Positions 49,401-61,400 of a DNA stretch of 64,000 nt are shown here, one piece after another. The stretch covers positions 4,573,484 through 4,637,483 of the forward strand of contig OX419336.1 in the NCBI GenBank assembly GCA_948470475.1. The letters are read 5' to 3'. The translations under genes were made by a program, and so were the position numbers. The notes beneath the pieces were generated by a model. The model saw only the letters and a program-made list of their open reading frames with translations, had not been told where the DNA came from and made no database searches. Every line of letters starts with the position of its first letter. Position 1 is the stretch's first letter. Source of the DNA: Galaxea fascicularis. Its lineage: Eukaryota > Cnidaria > Anthozoa > Scleractinia > Euphylliidae.

Positions 49401-52400
49401 TCAGTTCTTGATTGGACCTTTCCATGGCGTCATAGTAGGTTTGGCCAGACAACCGCTGGTCAACAGCCACGCACGTTGTCCACCTCTGGTGTGGAAAATG
49501 GGTTGGTCTCCAGTCCCCGAGGGGCCTTTGAAGACTGAGCTCCCGCCACTGCCAATTGAGATATTGAAAGAGAAGGATGTACTGGATGAGTTTGTGAGAA
49601 GAGTGAACTTGATCGGTAAGTGTTGTATAGATGCCGTTTTTACTTTTGTACAAATTTCATCAATTGCTATCGTAACTAATTTTGTTTTGTCTTGGCGGTT
49701 TTGTAACAAGATTCACTCTGAATGATGCATATGAAAGAAATCATACGTGAACTGCGGATATGAAATCAAATGAAGAATGATCATCACAGTTATAATCACA
49801 ATTTTTACAATTGCGTAACGAAGCCTGAAAAAAAATTCAGAATTCAGCCCCGTTGAAGTCCTGAATTTTTTTTTTCAGGTTTCTTTACGCAATTGTAAAA
49901 ATTGCGATCATAACTGCGACGATCATTCTTCATTTGAAGATTCAGTTTCTTCAAATGCCAGTATCCTGCTAGTATCCTGTTTGACCACTTGCCGTCTGTA
50001 AGTTTTAATCCATCTCAAGGTTTTGGCGACCATTCATTAAGTTGCGCGTGGTAATTTTAAAATGAGTGTGCAAATGATTGTTGTCTATAAGCAGGTCATT
50101 TGTCAGGCCAGGGTCAAGTCTTGGTCGGACAAGGGAGCCGTCTGGTCAGAAATCCACGGTCATAGTGTCCGACCAGGCTAAGCTATCGCCGGTCAAAACC
50201 TAAAATTTACCGGACATTTGTCCGATGACCGACTGTTATTTGCAGACTTGATTTATGACTATTGCAGAGAGTTTTTCCACGCCACCAGAGGAGGCTTTGT
50301 CTCGAGTTTTGACTGGTTCATTGCGTTGTTTCTTGTATTCAGGTTGGACTTCCAGACAGCAATTTGAAGAAACTTGGGCTGCTCTCCTGGGCGTCATCAG
50401 TTCCCCACCCCTACCAGATACAGTCTCGACAGAGGTTTGTTCCCAGGAATTTCCTGGATAGTTGAAAAGGAAGATCTTTGTTTACCTGTTTCACTTCATT
50501 AGCTACATTAGCAAAGACGACACCGAACATTTGTGTGGGAAAGCTTGAATGATTTTGAAAAATAGACGCTGAAAATGTCAAGATTTACAAAGAATGTATG
50601 GCTGTTGTCGCCCAACCGTACAATTCTCTGTAAATGTAACTGTTTTAGAAACCTGATTTCTCCACTAGTGTTCAACATATCGGACTAATATTCAGGCAGA
50701 TTATCAAAAGCGACGAGGGTTACTAGTATGAGAGGAGATAAAACCGCCAAAATTAGATATTGTGCTATGATATTCTAACATGCTGTTTGAGACTTCTAAT
50801 TTTGCACTGTAAAATCCATTTGGGGATTCTTGTATCATGCCACTCCTTTCTGCATTCTATTATGCACTTGTACATGTGATGTTCCTTTGTGTTCTTCTGA
50901 CTTTTATCATCCAAAAATGGCTTTGTTTCTTCTCGTTAGACATTGTTTAAAAGCAATGAAGCACTTTTGCATTTTGTTATGTGTTTCTGATTTGTGTTCG
51001 TACGTATTACATTCTGCTTACGTTATATCCTGCATGGCACTCAGTGGACAAAAATTGGACGGCCGAGCTAGGGGAATGAGTATGGGTGTAAAAAAAAGTA
51101 AGTAATGGAGGACAATGTCGGCGTGGGTGAGGCAGAAAAAAAAAACCTTTGATAAGGGTTTACAGTTTTTACTAGTCACGTGACCAGCGGCCATATTGGT
51201 TCAATGAAAAAAAAAAGAAAGTATTTGCATAAAAATAGAGTTCAATTCCCAGAGGGTTAGCCTTGTGCACCAACATGGCCGCCATTCCTTTGTTTTTGTG
51301 CACCAACATGGCCGCCGTGTCGTCATGTGGAAGCGATCTATACACGGTAAGCTTGTGGGGCCGCGTGGGGTCGCGTGAGAGTCAGAAAGTACTGAGTAAG
51401 GGAGGCAACGAAATTAGTTTCTGGTTTCTTAAGCAGCAATACCCTTGCAGTTAATGATACATCTCTTCAGAATGTAAGCTGAAGTGCGAGAATTGCCTCA
51501 AATCTTCGCCGGGACGCTCTTCACGCGAACGAGTTTATTACTTTGTGAAAGACTAACAGAAACGAAGCTCTGTTTGCAAGGTACGCCTAGCCGGGATTTA
51601 AAAATGACAGGATATAAGAATCTACCAATGGAGTTTACAATGCCAAATCTAAAATAGCACAAGTGTTACAATGTCATAATACGATCTCATTTTGGCGGTA
51701 ATCACTCCTCATATTTTAGATTTTTTTTCCGTTTGGTTGTTGGTTCTAAGTGTAATGTATGCTAGGGAGGCAAAATGCAAATATTGACGTCAGCGAAGAT
51801 TCTCCAATTTTTATGGTTTAACGTCGTTGGAGATGTTTGCCTACCAGGAATGTTTTAACGTTTGAGAAGATCGTGGTAGTTCTCTTTCATTTGCATGCAG
51901 TAAAACAGTTAGAAATAGTTATTGGAAAGATTTCCACAAAGCCCCAACATTAATTTTACATGCATGACTTTTACTAACCCTGTTCCCAAAACCAGTGGAG
52001 TTTGAGTCACAAAATGCATGTATAATTAATGTATGGCGGCTGTGTGGAAATCTTACCATAGTTATCATCATTTCTTCCTCTCCAGGAAGACATGGAGTCC
52101 ACGCATTCTTGCTGCCTGGCAGTCCGCTGCATATCTGAACTGCTGCTTCAGACAACGTTGTACCCAGTCCCCGGTAATCCGACCTCGAGTGCTTATCTTC
52201 ATAGACCAAGGCAAAGGGACTTGCCTTTCCTCGGAAGCAGGTTTGAAAATTTCCCATTGTTAGAGCATTACAAATCTTACGCGTTAGTTTTGAAACTATT
52301 AATTTCATTTGCCCCGGCAAATCTTTCTTTCAGCGCGAAATATCTTTGGCCTTCAAATCTGTATTTAAAAATGCAGTGCCAAGATACTGACCTAACACTC

Positions 52401-55400
52401 ATTCCTATATTACTTTCAACCTCTTTCAGGGCGGGCAAAAAACTTTCGTTTGTTAGAGGCGTGGTGGAAGAAGAGTTTGTTGCTATGTGTTGCACAGGGT
52501 AATCTTAAAAAGTTCAAGTTTTAACGTGATTAATCTTTAAAGATATTTTAGTAGGATTAAATGGTTGGAGTCATTTCTCACGAAGCTTTCACGAAACGCA
52601 ACGCAAAATTGACCCTTGATTGAGCTTTACCGTAACATTTCTGCTCTTTCCGACTCTTTAGCGCTCTCATACTCAAATATGCTTGTGAAAGAGAAACCTC
52701 CGCTTCACTTTGCCTTGAGCTGTTTGAGCGTTTTTAGTAATCTGCTGAAGATGGAAATGGTTATCAGTGAGAATTTGAGCTTTCGTTTATCTGTCACTTT
52801 TAAATACTTTGGCCAGGAAAATAGATGCCAGCAAGATAATTTTCTCGACAACTTTTTTGCTGGCATTTATTTTTTCTGGCTAAAGTACTTTGAACTCAAA
52901 TCACCTTTCTTTCTTGTTGTTCATAGGCTTTGAACTCAAATCAAGTTGCTTGGTTTGTACGACTCCTCACAGGCTTAAGTTATTCAAACGTTCGTAATGC
53001 AGACTTCGCCTCATTTCGCAAACTTAATCCCATATCTGTGTATTTAGCACCGGCAGGTCCTTCACCTCTGATGAGGAGCTGAGGCCGGAACGATCAGCCA
53101 GTATTCACCGCGCCTGTAGTTTCGCTTGTTTTAGCAGCTCAAGCAGCGTGTGGATCACAAATCGGATGTTGTTTGAGCATCCACTCTATGGACTCAACAT
53201 AGACCGTGTACTGGGTTTCCACGACTACACTCTAGGGCAGGTAACATGAAGTTATTTCAGCGGCAATCGCAGGCACAATATCGACAGAAAGCTCGAATGG
53301 ATTTGTTTTTGTTCAACCAATTTTCATGTACTCTTGAATTTGGATCAACTACCTGGCGCTTCGTCTTTGACATTTTTTTTGACATCTGTTTAGCAACTTT
53401 CTTATGCTAGTTTTATAATGGACCCATTGAATACAAGAACTATGAGATACGGAGAAAGCACGTTTTTCGTTTACACTAACGACACCACAACGTAAAATTG
53501 GCACATTCCAACAAACAAGGGCCAAAAGGCGATCAAGTCACACACCTGGCCCCGGTTGTTCAAAGGCTGGATAGCTCTATCCAGCGGATAGTGGAATTAG
53601 CTTTCCCATTACTTATCCGCTGGATAGTGATTTATCCGGTGGATAGCGCTATCCAACGTTTGAACAACCGGGGCCTGATAGACCTAAATAACCAGAGCTT
53701 TCGACTTGTTTGGTCTCCTCTTTGATCCTAGAATCAAAGTGAAAGCGTTGCATGCAGAAAAATTCAGGTTACTGCGTGGAATACCATCTGTGTTACGATG
53801 GCAAATTGGCCACCGCAAGGAGTTCGGACTTTACTAATCCAACGCCATAAGAGAGCAAAACCGGGCTTGCAATATATGTATTGGCTTGGACTCTTTAATT
53901 GTCTAGTTTGTTTTTACCAGTTTTCAATTTGTCTTTTTGAAGTGGCTGTTAAGATTTTCTTACGAATTCATGACTTGTGGCTTCGTTTTCGTCTCACAGA
54001 TCTGTGTAGGTGCCCTGTTTAACCAGGCACAGAATGAGCTCCAAGAGCGGTGTGACAGTGAGGATGACACCGCTATTGTAGTGTCACTGCCACGCATGCC
54101 TCAGCCCGAAAAACTTGACATTAAATCCTGCGAGCAGTTTCTTCTCGAGCTGTTTGAGCAGTGGATGTCGCCGTATATTCATCCCAAGACCCCCCTGGCA
54201 CTTCTGTCCGAGGCGACAAAAGCGGTGAGTTCTGGCCTGGTTACGAGTACACGTTTATAGGCCATACTCGTATTCTCGGTATTGAATTGGATCTAACATG
54301 AAGTGGAGGCTCTTGCGGGGGAATCTTTTCATATGTAAATGTATCCCCCGCAAGAGCCTCCACTTCATGCTAGATCCAGGTCAATACCGAGAACACGAAT
54401 ATGGCCTATTAATGTAATTTTATTGGCAGATGATAGTGTTTAGACCACTCTGATGCTCGTTTAAGGCAAAGCTGTGTTGGAAGGTTGAACATTCAGTGTA
54501 AGTTCAACTTTTTTTCAGAGAAATCAATGAGAGCTACACAGTATTTTTTTATTTGATGCCTCTATGATCCTTTCTGGCTTTGCTTGTCAGGGGGATCCTC
54601 TAAAATAGCAAAAAAAAAAAAAAATCAGCAGAATTCTGACATGAAAATGTGGAAGAATAGCTGGTGTAACTTATTTTGGAGGGGAGGTCACCCCCCAAAA
54701 AAATCTTTTTGAGGGGCGTTGTGTCACTAAAACTGGTAAGCTGAAGGGGGGGGTCATACAATTTGCAAATGACACTCCTTCATATCCCACCAGCCTCCCC
54801 CCCTACCCCATAAAAAATAACGGTTCTTAGTAGAGTGCTGCTTAATACAGGTTCGACTGTATTATTAGAAATGACCATTTTGAAAGGTCAAGGTTACAGT
54901 AATCAAGAGGAGACATAAGAGGAAACATATTCGCTCCATGCCTTTTAAAATTCAATGAACTGTTGTTCGTTCTCTTTGGAAACTGAGGAAGACGCGTAAG
55001 TGCACCACGTCATTTTGACGTCGCTGATGTTTTACTTTTTGTGTCAGCTGCTGGTGTTGTCAGACCTGTTTGTGGACGGAACCCATTTTGGTTGGGTACT
55101 GGAAACACTGCTCGACTTGTATCACAATCACGCCTCAGAGGATGATCTGTTGATACAATACCTGCTGCCAACGCTCTGTAAGGCGCTTGCTTTCCTCAAA
55201 ACGGTAGGTGCGGACTCCCGGGCGGAGCTGGTACATTATGGAACAAAAACTGCTGCTGTTTAAACAACATTTCTGGGAATTGCTTGATGGGTCTGATCAA
55301 GTGATTGCGAGGAAATTGGCAGCAGGCTTTTCACAGTGTAAACCATAACTGGTTTCCAAAGCTTCGAAAAATACCTTAAAATCTGCAGTACACTTGTCTT

Positions 55401-58400
55401 TTCAATTTTTAGGTTTAAGCCTTTGTTATGCAAACTCATTTATGAAAGAAATGTTGAAAGAAATTTACTGTTAAGGAGAGGATTGGTTCAGAGTCCGATT
55501 AGTATTAAGAACTTCTACTTTATTTTCTTCTAGGAAGGTGCTACGGCGGACAGAGTTTGCAAGATTTTAGAATTATCACTTAGAAGTCCACACGTGTCCC
55601 TTCAGGTACTAACATGCCGTTGTGTAAACTATTGCTAACTCCCTCAAATGAAACAACAAATAATATTCGTGAAATTTGGATTTGAGGTAGACGAGTTTCA
55701 ATGCAAAATACGCGAGGAGTGAGGTAACAGCCAGCCAGTCCTCGAGATTTAAATTACGGCGTCCTTCTTGTTTGGTTTTCGGTAGCCAAATCAACTGGTG
55801 GATGAGAACTTTTGACTCTATTTTCAACAAATCAAGGGTATGCCCTAAATCCATTTATGGCGTGGATTCCTTTCGTTGAAGTACAGCCATTTTTAACCTG
55901 AAATGAGGTATCTTCGTCCGTTTCCAGGCCTTCATTTCAATTGCACCCTTTTTTGATCGTTAACAACATTAGAGCGCTTTTCAATTGAGTGTCGTAAGAC
56001 CAAAACCAACTAAAGTAATTACTCGGACCAATCACAAGAGGCGCAAACAGTGTAATGAGCCAATCAGAATTAAAAAAAAATGCGCGCAACCGGTGTAAAG
56101 CGCGGGAAAAAACGCGCCTTCAAGTCGCGATTGGTTTTGGTTTTGCTTGTCATTGGTTGAAAAAGTGGCGCGAGTTTTGCTGACCAATCACAGAGCGAAG
56201 CAATACAAAACCAAAGCAAACCTAATTTTCTTTCGACACTCGATTGAAAGCCGCTCCGTGATACAGTTGGTACAACTTAATTGATGTCTCGTTTGTTTTC
56301 CCCAGATCTCCGCTCTCTATGGTGCAATGTATTTGCTTGAGTTTCACGTGGCCTCAGTTGGAGCTGTGTTGTTACCGATCCTCACCGACTACTTAAGCAA
56401 GAAGTTAACACTTCTGCCAGAGTAAGATGAAAACAGTAGTTTGAGTCTGTTTTGTTCTCTTTTGATGCTTAGGAAACTGGTTTCAGTGATGGACAGTTCA
56501 TTGTCCCTGGCAGTAGCATTGTTTTGCCTTTTCACCACACACCTGTGACAATTAAAAGGATTTTAAATGGAGGGAATTCACTACATGGCTCGACTCTCTT
56601 GTTTTGTATTTGTTACACTATAAGTAACACGTTTTCGACTTGTTTACGGTAGACTTGCACGTTAGATATAGCCGTGTAACCTCTGTTTCCCTTGCCATTT
56701 TCTGGTTTGACGTTTCTATATGACGAGGACTGTTTTTCACTTACAACAACATCGCGAGTGTTTAAATTGTTTAGAGTTCGTTTAATCGTCGCGCCCTGGT
56801 CCTAAGCTAATGTTTAAGGTTAATACTGTTGTAGCTCAAATTCTATTTGAATTACAGGTTAACCCGAACAACATTTGAAAGGAAAAAGAAAGAAAGAGCT
56901 AAGTTATGTTTGGCTGTAAAATCTCTAGGTTGACTAGCAGTCGGTTACTCGGTTATACTACCACACAATAGTTGACAAAACACAGGACTTCTGTCATCTC
57001 CTCTCTACAGAGTACATATTCTCATCAGTTATTCTGCTCTGTTCTGGCAGCGCGGTTTCTTTGGCGGAGCATCATTTGTTAGTCACGTGGTCAACGGCGT
57101 TTTACCTGTTGGAAAGATACGCTGATGAAATCAGTGATCAAGAATTGAAGGCCAATATCCTCAAGGTACTAACATGCTCAATGTGTATAGGCTGTCTACC
57201 AGTCGACTTAAGTGCGGTGAAATTAAGAGTGATTTGTGTATAAATGTCGTCGAACCAAAAGCAAAGCCGTTACTCTTGCCAATCACAAGAGACGCAAACG
57301 GCGCGATGAACCAATCAGAATTTCTAACAGTTACATGTAGCCTGTGTCAAGCGCGGGAAAATTGGCACATGAAAGTCGCAATTGGTTTTGGTTTTGCTTC
57401 TCATTGGTTAAAAAGTGGTATGAGTTTTTCCAGGCAATCACAGGTCGAAGTAAAGCAAACGAGAACTTCTTTCAGCGCTCAATAGGCTATTTCCGAATTA
57501 CCTTAGACCTCTTTTTCAAAGCGAGTCTAGGTGCTCATCTTTTCATATGCAAATCAATTTTCATTCACACACAAATTAAACTCATTTTCATGTGAATGAA
57601 AATTGGTTTGCGTATGAAATGATGAGCACCTAGATTCAGAAAAGAGACCTGCGGTAATTCGGAAATGGGCTATTGAAGCCCGCTCCTGTTTTGAATGGGG
57701 TTAGAGCTTGAGTCCTTTCTTGGACTGCGAGTTAAAGAGGATTTTCACGGCACCAATATCTGCACATTCTGATTTTATCCTTAAACGCAACCTTCGGGTC
57801 AAAAATGTGATTAATGAATTAGGTCTGTTCCAAACGAATGCCGTTGACACTCCCTCTAACTTAAGCTTTAACTTTCTTTCACGTGATTAACACGATGGCT
57901 GTTGGGATATAATCTGGTGGTGGACGGCCAGCGACTGGAAAGCGCTTGCAGAAAATAAATTCAAGTGTGGAAAGAAAGAAAACTAAACTAGCTACTGAAG
58001 CAGTACACAAGCAAACATCATTGCGAATTTCGAGTAGCTGAGTGACTGTTGGATTAGCACGCTGGAGATGTTGGTATGAAATTCGGCAGCAGATACAGTA
58101 TTTATCGAGGATAATGCAGGGCAGTTTTTAGACTGCTACAAGTCTGACAAAGAAAGAGAAACAAATTTGTTTATTTGCAGGCCATTTCTTCTGCCTAAGG
58201 ATATTTTTTCGCGAGAAAAGGGTTCATAATTCACTGTTTGTCTTGTTTGCTCATAGAGCGCCGTTCGTATTGCTTCATCAAATGAAGACGGCACTCCCAC
58301 CTGTGTTTACCACGCCATCATGCGAGGATTGGAAAGATTAGTGGTGTCATTTGCTCTGTCAAGTGCAGAATCTGACTCATTAGTGAAACTCAGTGTGGAC

Positions 58401-61400
58401 AGGTTGGTTGGCTATCTCAGTCATGTTCTGCGGGTGAATTGGGGTATCCACGGTCAGGAAAACGTCAAGACCTCAGTAAATCTCAGTAAAAAATCAGGGA
58501 GGTTTATTTTGGATAGCCTTCAGGGTGGCCAAAGAGTTGGCAAAGATAGTAGGCAGGGGTTTCATTCAGAGCCGGCAACCGACGAAAACCGCCGCTTACT
58601 TTGAAAAATATTATTGAATTCCCTAAGTAGGGAGCTAAGGCAACGAGCTTGCAAAAGAACAAAAAGTTTAATGAGCAAAAACAATCGCTCTGCACGTTTT
58701 GCAGTTACAGTACATTTCTTTGCCATCATACGGTCTGCAAAACGACAGCGTGAAATGACCAATGAGTGCATGACTGTAAATTAAACTTTCATTTTCCTTA
58801 CTCTGGCTTTGTTTCTAGAGAGTTTCCAAGTAGCACAATTTGAAATAATCGCAAAAAATGTTGCGAAAACGAAAAGTTGTATTTCAACATGACGTTCTCG
58901 TTAAAATCGCAGTTGTGGTTGCTTCAACTCCCTATTATTAAAAAAACGGGGTTTACCAAGAAGTTGGTTTGGTGGTGGTGATAGAAATGGATTTGTGATA
59001 ATTGCATCAACAGGATTATCAGACATTTTTTGGCCTTTTGAGTGATAACCCTGTAAAAAGGCAACCGGGATTATCTCTGTGAAGTGCTGAATGTGATTTT
59101 TAGGTGGATCTGGTGGTTCAGCCGTACTTCAATAGTTGCGTCCATTATTGAAGTGGCCAATCGATAACCGATACAGTTAAACGTCGATTATCTGGACTTG
59201 TGTCGGGTGTGTATTTGCGTACCTCGCTCGAATAACTAGTCAGGCATGCAATGTCACTTGGCACCAAGAAACTACACTGACGTACAACCGGTCACAAACC
59301 ATTGAATTTGCACTTTGAAAACGCAATTTGCAATGCCGCAAATGCTTTTAGGCTCAAAAGTAAGACAAACTCGTCGAATGAACAGTTTCGGTTTGTGTTC
59401 CACGGATTATTTTCGCTACTAATCAATATTCATGCAAAAATGGGGACCGGAGAGAAAAGTCCGGATAATCGGGGTTGGAATAATCGACGTTCGACAGTAT
59501 TGACATATCGTTTGGATGGGTCAGTGATATTAATATTTGCCCTGCCAATGGTACAATCTGATTCATCATGTGGGACTCACCTCCTACATTTCTTGAATAT
59601 TTGAGTATTGTTGTCTGACCAATGATTCCTTTCCTTTACAGATTGTCCATGCAAAACCCTCAAAGAGCTATATCTGCCTTAGGTCTGCTGGTCACTTGCA
59701 TGTACACAGGTAGGACACGTGATCCATTTCACTAGAAAAAGGCCTTCATGACACTGTTCGATAAGGCTGTAGTACGGGAATCACATTGTTGTAACGCTAG
59801 TTATGAATGTGTGGTTTATTGGAGGTCATTTAGTAGGAGCACCGTAAGATCTTTCTAAAAAGTCACTCTACCGTTTATGTTTGTGTGTTGCAGGTAAGAT
59901 TGGTGACAGACCAAGCGGCATCTACCCTCAACCCGACACTGTTGAGTTTCCAACAGAAGACAGGCTACTCATCGCCATGGAGCGGGTTACTGTTTTGTTT
60001 GACAGGTGAAGTGTGACTAACAGAATCTAATCAAAAATTGATGTTTTTTACGTCGCTCCACTCAAATCCACTTTGCGCTGTTTTGTTGTCCCTCTCCTCT
60101 CCTGTCCTGTCCTCTCCCCTCCCCTCCCCTCCCCTCCCTTACCCTCCCCTCCTCTCCTCTCCTCTCCCCTCCCCTCCCCTCCCCTCCTCTCCTCTCCTCT
60201 CCCCTCCCCTCCCCTCCTCTCTTTTCCTCTCCTCGCCAAGGATCTAAGAATTGAACTAAGCTCCACTTCTGATCATCTTTTGCAAGATAATTTGTAGAGT
60301 TACTTTTCTCCTTTAATGCGGTCTCTGTTTTGTGCAGGATACGTAAAGGCGTCCCATCTGAGGCAAGAGTAATGGCGAGAGTTTTGCCTCCTTTGTTGCT
60401 TGATTTCTTCCCCGCTCAAGAAATCATGAACAAAGTGATTGGAGAGTTTCTTTCAAGCCAACAGCCTCACCCTGAACTCATGGCACAAGTTCTGTTTGAG
60501 GTATGTAAGTGCTGGGACTTGATAAAATATGCCACATGAACACAAAAAAAAAGAGCAAAGAAACGAACAACCACTTCAGAATGAATGTAGTTCTAAATAC
60601 ACCCAGCTTTACAGTGAAACTTCGAGATTTCTTTCAGATTTAAACGTTTGAGCAACTTTATCCTTCTGGCCCCGGTTGTTTAAAGGTTGGATAGCGCTAT
60701 CTACCGGATAAATATCCATCCAGTGGATAGTGCAATTAGCTTTCCCAGTACTTATCCGCTGGATAGCGATGTATCCGATGGATAGTGCTATTCAACGTTT
60801 GAACAATCGGGCCCTGATTTATGTTAGACACTGCCTTTCAGAAAGTGGTCGACCCAATGGCCCTTTTCAGCTTGTCGGTCACGTAGTATAAATACGCCAT
60901 GCTGGGCCGCAAGCAACGTACAAGGATAAGACAAGCGAAGAAGATTACCATTTTAAATAATGTAAGGTCTCTGTCTGTTTTATCCCAGTGCGTTGCTTGC
61001 GTTTTTTACTACGTGACTGACCTGCCGCAAAGGGTCCATTGTTTTAGTGAAGGGTTTAAAAAAGTTATCTTACACTTTTACATAAAAGGACCACAAGAAA
61101 GTATTTATTTATTTATTTATCCAGGGACATCCAATTTAGCAGAGCTAGTTTAAATGGAGCCCTGACAAAACAAAAAAACAAAGACATTAAGACATTAAAG
61201 TTAGACAATTAATTAAGTTAAGACAACATGTAACGCAGGTGTTACTGCATGTTTAAAGTGGCGCTTTAGCTTGATTTTGAATTCACTGAGGGTAATTATT
61301 GCTGAAATTTTCATTAGCATGGTTACACTTATAAGTAATTCAGACACAAAGTTAGTCGTAATACAGCGCTATTTACATCCGGTACTCGAGGAGACGAGAT

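Larger units (their letters stand above)
46160..50434 (+). other. HTT: HTT exons 45-51
   Basis: Exons: 46160-46301, 47026-47237, 47567-47644, 47832-47928, 48338-48409, 49301-49615, 50343-50434. They encode about residues 2032-2367. Exon 49 encodes a small acidic loop ([10 protein letters not shown]) like the acidic stretch of vertebrate HTT before the NPKYITAA segment. Exons 50-51 are highly conserved: [20 protein letters not shown] and [18 protein letters not shown]. Intron 45 (46302-47025) holds nothing I can name. Intron 49 holds the tandem duplication and a Harbinger-like MITE. Intron 50 has a 49750-49925 repeat. Confidence 0.88.
52086..58402 (+). other. HTT: HTT exons 52-60 (C-HEAT region)
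   Basis: Exons: 52086-52240, 52430-52498, 53048-53240, 54000-54224, 55048-55203, 55534-55605, 56306-56421, 57051-57165, 58257-58402. They encode about residues 2368-2782. Landmarks: [73 protein letters not shown] and [20 protein letters not shown]. Intron 51 (50435-52085) holds a degenerate inverted repeat near 51173-51345, related to 30600-30775. Other introns carry MITEs listed separately. Confidence 0.88.

Noticed and set aside
60038..60297. Ser/Pro-rich and Glu/Gly/Arg-rich ORFs on opposite strands
   Set aside because: A product of the CTCCC pyrimidine tract.
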